Origin: Coxiellaceae bacterium
Lineage (GTDB): Bacteria; Pseudomonadota; Gammaproteobacteria; Coxiellales; Coxiellaceae
NCBI GenBank assembly: GCA_029212885.1
Contig: JARGPC010000003.1
Location: 1-64,000 of the forward strand
Reading direction: 5' to 3'
DNA length: 64,000 nt
Position numbers and translations under genes: made by a program. Numbering within the stretch: the first letter of the stretch is position 1; every line of letters starts with the position of its first letter. Of this stretch, positions 39,521 through 50,635 are shown in pieces. The notes under the pieces were generated by a model. The model was not told the origin of the DNA. It made no database searches and saw nothing but the letters and a program-made list of their open reading frames with translations.

Positions 39521-39865
39521 TCACATTTGATGAATCTCATCGACCTTGGCAGCGCAAATAAAATCATTCTCAGACAAACCATTAATTGCATGCGTTGAGT
39601 AACGCACCAAACAGTGACCGTAACCCACCTCCAAATCCGGGTGATGATTTTCCTTATGCGCCATCCAAGCAATCGCATTCACAAATGCCATGGTATGGTA
39701 ATAATCTTTAAATTTATAATCACACTGTATTTCAGTGTAATCCGCATTAACCTGCCAATCATCGCTCAAGTCTTTCATAAATTCTTTTACTTGTTCCGCT
39801 GTGGATGGATCCACTCCACCTTCACACGGCACGCATTTCTTCGCTGTTAAATCGCAACTGCTCAT
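39521..39865 (-). CDS. phhB: Pterin-4a-carbinolamine dehydratase
   Basis: PhhB recycles the 4a-hydroxypterin made by phenylalanine hydroxylase. The 114-residue protein has the active-site block MAHKENHHPDLEVGYGHCLVRYSTHAINGLSENDF with the paired histidines. The ATG at 39865 is preferred. An upstream in-frame start would begin inside the adjacent palindromic repeat and adds 20 repeat-encoded residues. A Cys-rich start (CDLTAKKCVPCEGG) is common in the proteobacterial members. phhA lies upstream on the same strand, with the repeat between them. Confidence 0.94.
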   Translation of the reverse strand: MSSCDLTAKKCVPCEGGVDPSTAEQVKEFMKDLSDDWQVNADYTEIQCDYKFKDYYHTMAFVNAIAWMAHKENHHPDLEVGYGHCLVRYSTHAINGLSENDFICAAKVDEIHQM

Positions 39866-39891
39866 TTTTTTTGATTCCTTTTGTTTATTAC

Positions 39892-39956
39892 TGGATCCCG
39901 GATCAAGTCCGGGATGACAACTCATGCGCGGGATGACAACTCATGCGCGAGATGAC
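39892..39956. repeat. GGATCCCGG palindromic repeat, copy 5, between phhA and phhB
   Basis: The seed TGGATCCCGGATCAAGTCCGGGATGACA is followed by two units ACTCATGCGCGGGATGACA, the second diverged. It interrupts the phhA-phhB pair. Confidence 0.85.
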
Positions 39957-39959
39957 GCT

Positions 39960-40784
39960 TTAGCAAACCCTAATATGCATTGTTGTAATGCTCTCATCCA
40001 CCTCAAATAACGGCGCATGCTCACCTAACTCATGAGCCCTAGCAATTAACGCCGCCGGATCACCATTGATAATGTCATACAACTGCTTAAAGCTTTCAAT
40101 ATAAAAATACACCGGTTGCAATATGTCAATCCGAAACGGCGTACGTAACGCCTCAATGCCATCACCTAATGACACCCGCTTTGGCACATCACTATCAACC
40201 GCATATTGCGTTTCTGAATAGGATGATAAAATTCCACCACCGTAATTACGCATACCTTTAGCTGTTTTAAATAAACCAAACTCAACAGTAAACCAATACA
40301 GTCGCTGCATCATCATGCGATCAGCATCATTCATTTTTAAAGTGATCTCGCCATACTTTTGTGCAAAATCCGCAAATGCCTGATTGGTTAATAACGGGCA
40401 ATGCCCAAATAATTCATGAAAAATATCCGGCTCTTGCACATAATCCAACTCCTCAGGCGTACGAATAAATGACGCAGCTGGAAATCGTTTATTGGCAAGT
40501 AATTCAAAAAATCGGTCAAGTGGTATTAACGCCGGCACCGGCTCAACACCCCAACCAGTTTCAGCTTGTAGTCGTTGATTCATTTCAGGCAGTTGTGGAA
40601 TTTTTTCACCGGTAATATTTAGCTTAGCCAAACCTTGTATATACTCATCGCACGCGTAATTGTCGATAATGCCCATCATGCGATTGTATAATGTCGACCA
40701 GGTCTGATTTTCCTGATCGGTATAATCAATATATCCGTTTTCATCCGGCATTTTTGCTGTGTATTTACTGTGAAATTCGTCCAT
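39960..40784 (-). CDS. phhA: Phenylalanine-4-hydroxylase
   Basis: PhhA converts phenylalanine to tyrosine with tetrahydrobiopterin and iron. The 274-residue sequence has the iron ligands His123 and His128 in HELFGHCPLL and the later Glu in WFTVEFGLF. The start at 40784 is chosen because GAGGT lies 6-8 bases upstream; an ATG four codons earlier sits on that site. Family length is typical for bacteria. Together with phhB it supplies tyrosine or feeds aromatic degradation. In Legionella the homologue is linked to pyomelanin formation. Confidence 0.96.
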   Translation of the reverse strand: MDEFHSKYTAKMPDENGYIDYTDQENQTWSTLYNRMMGIIDNYACDEYIQGLAKLNITGEKIPQLPEMNQRLQAETGWGVEPVPALIPLDRFFELLANKRFPAASFIRTPEELDYVQEPDIFHELFGHCPLLTNQAFADFAQKYGEITLKMNDADRMMMQRLYWFTVEFGLFKTAKGMRNYGGGILSSYSETQYAVDSDVPKRVSLGDGIEALRTPFRIDILQPVYFYIESFKQLYDIINGDPAALIARAHELGEHAPLFEVDESITTMHIRVC

Positions 40785-40829
40785 TACGTACCTCATAAAA
40801 TTGAGCTGTCGGACAGTATATCACGAGTA

Positions 40830-40838
40830 TGTTAAAAT
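40830..40838 (+). promoter_or_regulatory. Extended -10 promoter of ung
   Basis: TGTTAAAAT matches TGnTATAAT with one mismatch, 54 bp before the ung start codon in the short divergent gap with phhA. Confidence 0.45.
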
Positions 40839-40892
40839 GCTCGATTTTTGAGACTTAGTTTTAATAGGCAAATAAGCGAAAGGATGTAAAAA

Positions 40893-41549
40893 ATGGTAAC
40901 TTGGGATTCAGTATTACATGAAGAAAAGCAGCAACCATACTATCAGTCAACGCTTGAACAACTCAACCAAGCCTATACACAAGGCAAAACCGTTTATCCC
41001 GCCAAAGACGACATCTTTAATGCATTTGAATTAACACCGTACCAAAATGTAAAAATGGTCATCATTGGCCAAGACCCTTACCACGGCCCCGATCAAGCAC
41101 ACGGCTTATCTTTTTCGGTGAAGCATGGCGTAGCCGTTCCACCCTCACTGAAGAACATATATAAAGAATTGCATACTGATACAGGTTTTGTTATTCCCTC
41201 GCATGGCAACTTAGAAACATGGGCCAAGCAAGGTGTATTATTACTCAATGCCACTTTAACCGTAGAGGCCGGTAAGCCACAGTCACACGCTAAATTCGGC
41301 TGGCAAACTTTTACCGACAACGTAATTAAATTACTCAATGATTATCCCGAACCACTGGTATTTCTGTTATGGGGTGCTTCTGCACAACGCAAAGGCCAAG
41401 TGATCGACACCGATCGTCACCATGTACTGAAGTCCGTACACCCTTCACCGCTCTCTGCCTACCGCGGGTTCTTAGGCTGCAAGCACTTTTCTAAAACCAA
41501 TGAAATTTTACGCTCGCTTGGCCGCGAGCCGATCGAGTGGCAGGTGTAG
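40893..41549 (+). CDS. ung: Uracil-DNA glycosylase
   Basis: Ung removes uracil from DNA as the first step of base excision repair. The 218 residues are complete, with the water-activating motif GQDPYHG (Asp61), the uracil-binding [10 protein letters not shown] block and the leucine-loop motif [18 protein letters not shown] precedes the ATG. It is transcribed alone. Confidence 0.97.
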   Translation: MVTWDSVLHEEKQQPYYQSTLEQLNQAYTQGKTVYPAKDDIFNAFELTPYQNVKMVIIGQDPYHGPDQAHGLSFSVKHGVAVPPSLKNIYKELHTDTGFVIPSHGNLETWAKQGVLLLNATLTVEAGKPQSHAKFGWQTFTDNVIKLLNDYPEPLVFLLWGASAQRKGQVIDTDRHHVLKSVHPSPLSAYRGFLGCKHFSKTNEILRSLGREPIEWQV

Positions 41550-41696
41550 GAAGGAACTGCATAGATTGCGCTAGAACGCGTGGAATTACTTTGTTTTGTG
41601 AGTACCGTAGCGGAGTTTACACGCAGCTAACTGAGCAGCGAAGCGCAGCCTACTGCATTGTCATTCCTGGCTTGACCAAGAATCCATATAGTACCC

Positions 41697-41724
41697 TGGA
41701 TCCCGGATCGAGTCCGGGATGACA
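41697..41724. repeat. GGATCCCGG palindromic repeat, copy 6
   Basis: A seed without extensions, TGGATCCCGGATCGAGTCCGGGATGACA, directly after ung and 5 bp from the 3' end of tRNA-Leu. Confidence 0.83.
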
Positions 41725-41729
41725 TAGAG

Positions 41730-41813
41730 TGCCGAGAAGAGGACTTGAACCTCCACGGGGTTACCCCCACTAGCACCTGAAGCTAGCGCGTCTACCAATT
41801 CCGCCACCTCGGC
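41730..41813 (-). tRNA. tRNA-Leu (CAG anticodon)
   Basis: The complement has acceptor GCCGAGG/TCTCGGC with one G-U pair, A73, a long variable arm and T-loop TTCAAGTC. The anticodon loop TTCAGGT gives CAG. CCA is not encoded. Confidence 0.93.
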
Positions 41814-41945
41814 ATGAGATGAAAGTCAGCCGCGAGTATAACAAAACAAATCGCAAACACAAGCTCTGCAACTTCCTGATCAATTGACAAAATTAGCATT
41901 AGCTCCTATGCTTGGTTGAGATATTTTTACAAGGATGGTCAAAAA

Positions 41946-42431
41946 ATGTCAAACCCTATCTTTCGCTTTATCTGTGGCGTATCTAAGCCGTTTTTATTTG
42001 TTTTAGACTGGATAAAGCCTTTCATTGCACTAGTTGCTCGCTGCTGGATAGCGTATGTATTTTTAAAGTCTGGTATCTTAAAAATACAAACCTGGGATTC
42101 GACATTAGCTTTATTTATGTATGAATTCCATATCCCACTGCTATCTGCTGAAACCGCAGCCGTCATTGGTACATTTTGCGAGATTGCATTACCGATTTTA
42201 ATTATCTTAGGCTTGGGTGGCCGCTTAGTAGTCGCTGCATTATTTATATTTAATATTATCGCTGTCGCCTCTTACCCCTACCTCTGGTCACCTGATGGGC
42301 TGAATGGCTTATTACAACATATTAATTGGGGTGTAATTTTAATGTTATTGATGTGCTTTGGCACCGGCAGTTGGACATTGGATCGCCTATTTATGAAGCT
42401 GTGCAAAAGCGAAAAATGCAACTCGAACTAA
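41946..42431 (+). CDS. DoxX-family membrane protein of the bufferin operon
   Basis: This protein of about 161 residues has four hydrophobic segments and DoxX-type features (ARCWIAYVFLKSGILKIQTWDST, and ALPILIILGLGGRLVVAALF). DoxX proteins commonly accompany DUF692/DUF2063 operons, where they may support redox or export steps at the membrane. The start at 41946 has AAGGATGG about 10 bases upstream; the upstream in-frame codons are non-ATG. It is the first gene of DoxX-bufA-bufB-bufC. Confidence 0.85.
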   Translation: MSNPIFRFICGVSKPFLFVLDWIKPFIALVARCWIAYVFLKSGILKIQTWDSTLALFMYEFHIPLLSAETAAVIGTFCEIALPILIILGLGGRLVVAALFIFNIIAVASYPYLWSPDGLNGLLQHINWGVILMLLMCFGTGSWTLDRLFMKLCKSEKCNSN

Positions 42432-42467
42432 ACCGATTTTAATTTAAAAAACGACAAGGAGCTCAAC

Positions 42468-42725
42468 ATGAGTAAGATCGTAAAATCAACCTGTGCTGCA
42501 ATTGTTAGTGCTGGTTTAACCTTAGCCGCAACACAAAGCCTTGCGGGCAATCAAAAGCCCATGGAAAAATGTTACGGTGTTGCCAAAGCAGGAAAAAACG
42601 ATTGCGCTGGCAAGGGGCATGGATGTCACGGCCACGCGACAAAAGATGGTGGCTGGTTATACCTACCTAAAGGCGCGTGCGACAAAATCGTTGGGGGCAG
42701 CACAACCAAACCAAGTGATAGTTAA
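42468..42725 (+). CDS. bufA: DUF2282 bufferin-type RiPP precursor
   Basis: The 85-residue precursor has a signal peptide ending near Ala26. Its Cys-rich core contains four cysteines at 35, 46, 53 and 71 in the family pattern [15 protein letters not shown]...HGCHG...LPKGAC. Bufferins are peptides whose cysteines are converted to thiooxazoles by a DUF692 enzyme. They are exported to the periplasm and are thought to buffer copper. The downstream genes encode the expected enzyme and partner. GACAAGGAG gives strong translation. Confidence 0.9.
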   Translation: MSKIVKSTCAAIVSAGLTLAATQSLAGNQKPMEKCYGVAKAGKNDCAGKGHGCHGHATKDGGWLYLPKGACDKIVGGSTTKPSDS

Positions 42726-43564
42726 TGCCTTCATTTAATAGCAGGCCCATACAGGGTGTTGGGTTGGGCCTGCGTTCTTGTCATTACAATTACATTTTCG
42801 AGCACTGGCCTGACATTACTTGGTTTGAAGCACTAAGTGATAATTACTTTAATGATGCCATACAACTGCACCATTTAATGCTGATACGTGAGCGTTATCC
42901 CGTCACACTACATGGCGTGGGCTTATCGATTGGCTCTGTTGATCCATTAAATCAAGACTATCTAAAAAATCTAAAGCAATTGGCCGACACCGTTCAACCT
43001 GAAATGATTTCCGACCACCTGTGCTGGTCTTCAGTTAATCAACAATATTTACATGATTTACTGCCACTGCCATTTACACAAGAAGCAATCGCTCATGTCA
43101 GCCGTCGCATTCAGCAAGTGCAAGATTATTTAGGCCGACAAATATTAATTGAAAACGCATCTAGCTATTTAGCTTACCAACAAAATGAAATGCCAGAATG
43201 GGAATTCATTAATGCCATTTGTGAAGCATCTGGCTGTGGTATCTTACTCGACATCAATAATATTTATGTGACAGCAGCTAACCAACCATTTAGTCCTGAA
43301 GACTACTTACAACTGATTAACGCCAGCTATGTTAAACAGTATCACCTTGCTGGTTATTCAGATGAAGGCACACATTTATTTGATATGCACAATCAAACGA
43401 TACACCAACCAGTGTGGCAACTGTATCAGCAAGCTTTACAAGAAGTTGGCATTAAACCAACGCTAATTGAGCGCGATGATAATATTCCTGAATTTCCAGC
43501 ATTACTTGCCGAAGCTAAACAAGCCGAAGCACTGATCAATGCCGCAGAGGTTAGTCATGTCTGA
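42725..43564 (+). CDS. bufB: DUF692 multinuclear iron oxygenase of bufferin maturation
   Basis: The 279-residue protein is a DUF692 TIM-barrel enzyme, related to MbnB of methanobactin synthesis. Conserved metal-site blocks are visible: TLHGVGLSIG, DHLCWSS, LIENASSYL, LLDINNIYVTA, HLAGYSD and LIERDDNIPEF. With its DUF2063 partner it oxidises core cysteines of the BufA peptide. Its ATG overlaps the bufA stop by one base, and its own end overlaps bufC by 8 bp. Confidence 0.94.
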   Translation: MPSFNSRPIQGVGLGLRSCHYNYIFEHWPDITWFEALSDNYFNDAIQLHHLMLIRERYPVTLHGVGLSIGSVDPLNQDYLKNLKQLADTVQPEMISDHLCWSSVNQQYLHDLLPLPFTQEAIAHVSRRIQQVQDYLGRQILIENASSYLAYQQNEMPEWEFINAICEASGCGILLDINNIYVTAANQPFSPEDYLQLINASYVKQYHLAGYSDEGTHLFDMHNQTIHQPVWQLYQQALQEVGIKPTLIERDDNIPEFPALLAEAKQAEALINAAEVSHV

Positions 43565-44318
43565 CTTGGCAAAGCTACAACATGACTTCCTTGCTGCCTT
43601 TAATCAACGGGATGAATCATTATTCACTGCATATATCGATAGCAAAACAGAATTAACCGCGCAACAACGCTTTGCTATTTACAGCGGCAGCATTACTGAA
43701 GGCATTGCATCGATCTTGCGTGAAACGTATAGGGCTATTGAAAAACTAGTCGGCGAGGAATTCTTTACTGCCATGGCGTATCACTACATCCAGCAAACAC
43801 CCTCACGGGAAGCGGACATTGCTAACTATGGCGAAAAATTCGCTGAGTTTGTCGAAACATTCCCACCTGCACAACAGCTACCCTATCTTGCTGATACTTG
43901 CCGCTTATGCTGGGCCTATGATCGGCTATTACCTCAATTGCCGGATGCCGCTTTTGATATTGAGTCGTTTACAGCATTAACGGAAGCACAACAGACTCAC
44001 GTAAAATTTCAATTAAAACCACAAGCCAAACTCATCTCTTCACCCTACCCATTAACAAAAATTTGGGCCTTATGCCATAGTGACTCAGATAAAGAAACGA
44101 TTGATATAAATAGTGGTAGCATAAATTTACTTATATGGCGCACCGACGATCATGTTGCCATCGACGAATTAACCGCAGAACAATATGCACTAGCTCAAGC
44201 ATTGCAACAACCTAACACTCTCGACCAATTAGCCAGCATTCCAAGCTTAGAAACCATCAATTTTCCCGAGTTGATTCCTAGCTTTCTTCAACGGCAATGG
44301 CTTGGCATATTCAGTTAA
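43557..44318 (+). CDS. bufC: DUF2063 partner protein of the DUF692 enzyme
   Basis: The 253-residue protein has the N-terminal DUF2063 domain (LQHDFLAAFNQRDE..., YRAIEKLVGEEFFTAMAYHYIQQTPSREADIANYGEKFAEFV) that presents the precursor peptide to the DUF692 enzyme, followed by a variable C-terminal domain. The ATG at 43557 overlaps bufB by 8 bp (ATGTCTGA). It closes the four-gene bufferin operon. Confidence 0.92.
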   Translation: MSDLAKLQHDFLAAFNQRDESLFTAYIDSKTELTAQQRFAIYSGSITEGIASILRETYRAIEKLVGEEFFTAMAYHYIQQTPSREADIANYGEKFAEFVETFPPAQQLPYLADTCRLCWAYDRLLPQLPDAAFDIESFTALTEAQQTHVKFQLKPQAKLISSPYPLTKIWALCHSDSDKETIDINSGSINLLIWRTDDHVAIDELTAEQYALAQALQQPNTLDQLASIPSLETINFPELIPSFLQRQWLGIFS

Positions 44319-44475
44319 GGTAGATTTGATGGTTATTATCGTTTTTATAAATACCTGATGCACTACCCAATAGATTTTCCAATTTATTGTTTATTTTATG
44401 CTTTAATAATTATTTAATCTGAATCGTATACACTGCTGGCTATAAAAAACAAACACCGTTTTTGTTTACAAAACC

Positions 44476-44916
44476 ATGCGAGAATTAATGATGCGCAGTA
44501 ACAGTGATAACCCTAACCCTAGTGACACCGATGAAGAGCTTAGCTCTGACAGCTCTTTTGATATTGATAGTGCGCTTGAACCTGTGCCCGCTGGGCTATG
44601 GGGTGCTTTAGAGAGACACGGTGGCCCTCCAGACGCAGAAATGAATCTAGTTGATGCGCTAGGAGATGGTGGAGCCGAACAGTTAGCTAATGCTTTTTTT
44701 GCACACCAAATGGCTCCTCTAATTGCTGCCGCAGCAGCTCCTGCCGCACCCATAGCAGCTCCGCACATACCCGCAGAAGCTCCACACGTAGGTGGAATTT
44801 TCGCGCCCGCCGCCGCAAACCCAGCAGAAAACCAAGCTCAGCATGCCCCTAACCTGGGCTACGAGGGTGACAATGAAGAAGGTGAAGATCCAAGTGTCGG
44901 CCCTAACACTCCCTAG
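44476..44916 (+). CDS. Acidic Ala/Pro-rich protein, unknown function
   Basis: This 146-residue product is low in complexity. It has an acidic Ser/Asp start (SDTDEELSSDSSFDIDSA), an Ala/Pro/His-rich centre (AAAAAPAAPIAAPHIPAEAPH) and an acidic end. There is no signal peptide or clear membrane helix. The start is uncertain between 44476 and the paired ATGs at 44488/44491, and no ribosome site is strong. Coding is supported by length and by the similar neighbour, but an artefact cannot be excluded. Confidence 0.5.
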   Translation: MRELMMRSNSDNPNPSDTDEELSSDSSFDIDSALEPVPAGLWGALERHGGPPDAEMNLVDALGDGGAEQLANAFFAHQMAPLIAAAAAPAAPIAAPHIPAEAPHVGGIFAPAAANPAENQAQHAPNLGYEGDNEEGEDPSVGPNTP

Positions 44917-45015
44917 ATATAATACGCTAACAATAACCCATAGCATTGTGTTCAATCCCTTTTACACGTACAATGCGCAAATATTTATCAAAAAAAATAT
45001 AAGTGAGTGAAAACA

Positions 45016-45285
45016 ATGAGAAGTAACGAAAGTGGAAGTGAAGCCTTAGTATATGCAGCAGTTAACGGTAGCTTGGCTCTACTTGCCTATGCACTCTATA
45101 GAGCGTGCAAGATGAATGCCCAAGCTATGCAAAACAATGGTCCTGGAGTAGTTGTGGCCAACCCAGTAGGCGCTGCATTTTTTATCGCCCTACCAGAAGA
45201 ACCAGCTGAAGCGCACCAACCTCCACAACAAGAAATGCCACCACGCGACCCTCAGGCTACCGGCCTAAGCAGCAGCCAAGTATAA
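45016..45285 (+). CDS. Small single-pass membrane protein with Pro-rich tail, unknown function
   Basis: About 89 residues with one membrane helix (SLALLAYALYRAC) and a Pro/Gln/Glu-rich tail (PEEPAEAHQPPQQEMPPRDP). The ATG at 45016 or a GTG three codons earlier could start it. It follows the acidic Ala/Pro protein by 99 bp on the same strand. The plan of one or two helices plus a low-complexity tail recurs at 30673-30999. Confidence 0.5.
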   Translation: MRSNESGSEALVYAAVNGSLALLAYALYRACKMNAQAMQNNGPGVVVANPVGAAFFIALPEEPAEAHQPPQQEMPPRDPQATGLSSSQV

Positions 45286-45289
45286 GCAC

Positions 45290-46360
45290 TTAAACGCTAT
45301 ATGCGGCACGCGACTGATCGCCAACTAAAGAGTCAACGTACTCTGTGACAAGCGCCTCTTGAGCCAGCACATTGGCCTGAAGCATCACCGCTGGTCGACG
45401 ACTGCCGCGACTGAATATCCCTGAAAAACACTGGCGACACTTTAATCGAGTAAGCACATCATATTGCGCCTTGATTAACTCAAGATATCGCTTACCTTGA
45501 TCCCCCATAACTTGACAAATGCCTCTTTCAAGTTTCTTAATAATCGGTAGTGCTCCCGACCCTGCATGCTTAAGCAATCCTAGTAAACTTATACAATCAG
45601 CATTCACATTACCTAACATAGAATGAATATTTTCAGCATCAACAGCCTGAATACTTGCCTGCATAGCTCGTAGCGTGTAAGCCATTAACTGAATCCCTTG
45701 ACCAATAGCAGGAGATCTAGCATAAATTAAAGAGAAGCCGAGCCGATTTAAAGCATGAATTTCATCACTTTTAGTAGCACTAATAGAAATCCCTAAATGA
45801 AAGCGTAAATACATATCGGTATCGGCTTGAAGCCTTACAAATGAATTCGCCAATGTGCGATCTCTCATTATTTTTGTAGAGCATATATAAGCTTTAGATA
45901 CACGCTCAAGTCGCATACTGACATTGTCCGTATCTCTAATTGAAAAATCACGAGCCATCGGTTTGCACCTGGAGACCCCCAAACCCGTCAAAAAATGCTG
46001 TAATGGCAGAATAAACTTATCGAGATCCTCATGACTATGTGGGTACTGGAGATACAAAGTGAATTGACCAGAACCAAAAAAAGAATCACCTTTAGACATA
46101 TAAGTTCTACAATTTTTTCGTAGCACTTTAAAACTCGAAATAACACCCAACCCCTTTTCTAAACTGCTGGTTTCATCGTGATCCATAAGATAAGTAATGA
46201 TTTGTTTTTTATAGGCTTTATAATCTGCTTCGCTCAGATTAATGCGTAACTTATATGTATAGCCTTCAGGGTTTTTTGCAACAGACATGCTTGGCGCTAT
46301 TAAATGTCGATATGTCCAAGCGCTGCCTGGTTTACGCACAATATATCGGGTTAGTGGCAT
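45290..46360 (-). CDS. Orphan protein of unknown function
   Basis: The 356-residue protein is soluble and mixed alpha/beta, with no signal peptide and no family I recognise. It opens with PLTRYIVRKPGSAWTYRHL and has a Cys/Arg-rich segment near the C-terminus (LKCRQCFSGIFSRGSRRP). It is convergent with the small membrane protein gene, only 4 bp away, and has an AT-rich leader. Composition and isolation are consistent with a secreted effector, but nothing proves it. Confidence 0.7.
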   Translation of the reverse strand: MPLTRYIVRKPGSAWTYRHLIAPSMSVAKNPEGYTYKLRINLSEADYKAYKKQIITYLMDHDETSSLEKGLGVISSFKVLRKNCRTYMSKGDSFFGSGQFTLYLQYPHSHEDLDKFILPLQHFLTGLGVSRCKPMARDFSIRDTDNVSMRLERVSKAYICSTKIMRDRTLANSFVRLQADTDMYLRFHLGISISATKSDEIHALNRLGFSLIYARSPAIGQGIQLMAYTLRAMQASIQAVDAENIHSMLGNVNADCISLLGLLKHAGSGALPIIKKLERGICQVMGDQGKRYLELIKAQYDVLTRLKCRQCFSGIFSRGSRRPAVMLQANVLAQEALVTEYVDSLVGDQSRAAYSV

Positions 46361-46924
46361 ACTCTTTTCTCTCTACACTTTAGCTTCATACAATAGTCTT
46401 TCTTGTTCGCTCATTATACGTACATTAAGTTCGTTTTCAACACAAAATCAATAATATTGCTCATATTTAGCAAATATCAGTTATCACAAAAAATATTATA
46501 TAGAACAATAAGATACAAGCCATTGAGGACAAGAGAAATACAATGGGCGGCGATGACCCAAGTCCAACACTAAACAAGATTGCCCAGATACTTCCACCAA
46601 AATAACAAGAACCAGACCTTAAACCATTGCGTGCTTAAGGTGCTTCTCAATTCGTCAATCTGCCACGCTAAGCGTGGCAGATATCCTCCTGGTATTATAC
46701 GGGCGCAAAGACAAGTAATTGCGCCCTTTCAAGGGGGAGCCTTTCGCTCGCTCCCCCTTGAAAATCCCCCACGCGTAGGGAAGCGCCTAAACCACTGCGT
46801 GTTTGAGGTGCTTCTCAATTCTTCAATCTGCCACGCTAAGCGTGGCAGATATCCTCCTGGTATTATACGGGCGCAAAGACAAGTAATTGTGCCCTTTCAA
46901 GGGGGAGCCTTTCGTTTATTCCCC
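46361..46924. repeat. Duplicated purA 3' fragments with large palindromes
   Basis: Three copies of a block beginning (C/T)TAAACCA(C/T)TGCGTG occur at 46619, 46787 and 46925. The third is the true 3' end of purA on the minus strand. The first two also share about 105 bp downstream, containing a 9-bp hairpin (CTGCCACGC-TAA-GCGTGGCAG, 46660-46680). Copy 1 adds a 14-bp stem (46727-46740 with 46750-46763). An open frame at 46580-47047 is made of these repeats and is not called as a gene. Confidence 0.8.
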
Positions 46925-49522
<2,598 letters not shown>

Positions 49523-49918
49523 TTAACCATGCATAAACAACCGGCCTAAATATAGACCCAAGGCCGCTGCTGCTAAACACATCAACAACGACACCACAAT
49601 ATTGGCGAATCCATATAAATAATTGCCACTTTCAAATAAAGTCATCGTATCTAAACTAAAACTGGAAAAAGTCGTAAAACCACCCAAGACACCGATAAAA
49701 ATACCAGCTCGCCAAGGTGGCCCCAAATGGTACTTTCCAACGAGTAAGGTAGCCAATAGACCAATAACAAAACTGCCGATAATATTAACGCTTAATATAC
49801 CAAAAGGGAACCCACCCTCGAGCGGTAATCGCTGCACAGCTCGCGTTAAGGCAAAACGCATACAGGATCCAAGCGCCCCGCCGATCATCACCGCTACATA
49901 TTCAAATAGTGTTAACAT
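49523..49918 (-). CDS. crcB: Fluoride channel CrcB/Fluc
   Basis: The 131-residue protein with four membrane helices matches Fluc channels, which expel fluoride as antiparallel dimers. Conserved blocks are GGALGSCMRFAL, NIIGSFVIGLL (channel Asn) and GGFTTFSSFSLDT with the paired phenylalanines. No fluoride riboswitch was recognised upstream. It is 9 bp before serS on the same strand. Confidence 0.93.
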   Translation of the reverse strand: MLTLFEYVAVMIGGALGSCMRFALTRAVQRLPLEGGFPFGILSVNIIGSFVIGLLATLLVGKYHLGPPWRAGIFIGVLGGFTTFSSFSLDTMTLFESGNYLYGFANIVVSLLMCLAAAALGLYLGRLFMHG

Positions 49919-49942
49919 TTTTTTACATCCTTTTTCTATCCG

Positions 49943-50635
49943 TCATTGCTTATCCGGCACAATCGTTATCTGACCCGACGGTGATTTCTGCGTAACCCAC
50001 AGCAAATCATAGGCATGGTAACTACCACCTTTTAAATAATGTGCCACACTGATCAACATATCATCCAACCCATCCCCCTGATAATCACCCCACGCCAACA
50101 CATCAACCATCGCCACCTCATCCTCATTGACCAACTTAATAGAATAAGGTTTCAAAAATTCAACCGTAGCATGCGGATACGCATCACCAAATGCACCCTC
50201 AGGACCTTTACCCGTAATACTCGGCATAACCGCCTTAGCCGGTAGATTCTTATAATCTAACCACAAATTAAAACCACGAATATCACTAATCTTCGCAGGC
50301 TTCACCTTGCTTAACATCACTAACGGCTTACAATAATTAATATAAAAGCTAGCGAAAGACATTTCGGCATTATTCGACGGCTCATAACCACTATTAGTAG
50401 CAGCCAAATACTGCAAACAAGTTTTTACTGTTTTCTTCTGCTTACCATTATCCATCTGCACAGAAAGCTTCTCACCAGCCGGTGCAGGTGGCGGCTGCTT
50501 TAATAGCTCTGGAATATCAGCTAATGAATTAATTTGCAATGCACCCGACCATTTTACATCAAATTTTTCAGCATAGCCGATTGTCGACGCAGCAAATAAC
50601 ACAGCCAATAATAATATTTTCTTCACGTTAATCAT
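49943..50635 (-). CDS. Exported protein of unknown function
   Basis: About 230 residues begin with a signal peptide (MINVKKILLLAVLFAASTIGYA, then EKF). The mature part contains a GDYQGDGLDDMLISV stretch resembling the calcium-binding loop of FG-GAP repeats. No named family is recognised. It overlaps the end of rarA by 8 bp from this start (an ATG two codons earlier is possible) and precedes crcB by 24 bp. Confidence 0.75.
   Translation of the reverse strand: MINVKKILLLAVLFAASTIGYAEKFDVKWSGALQINSLADIPELLKQPPPAPAGEKLSVQMDNGKQKKTVKTCLQYLAATNSGYEPSNNAEMSFASFYINYCKPLVMLSKVKPAKISDIRGFNLWLDYKNLPAKAVMPSITGKGPEGAFGDAYPHATVEFLKPYSIKLVNEDEVAMVDVLAWGDYQGDGLDDMLISVAHYLKGGSYHAYDLLWVTQKSPSGQITIVPDKQ

Noticed and set aside
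44466-44768. Minus-strand Ala/Gly-rich frame
   Set aside because: It is the antisense of the Ala/Pro-rich gene at 44476-44916, and GC-rich codons leave both frames open. The plus frame fits better with the neighbouring gene.
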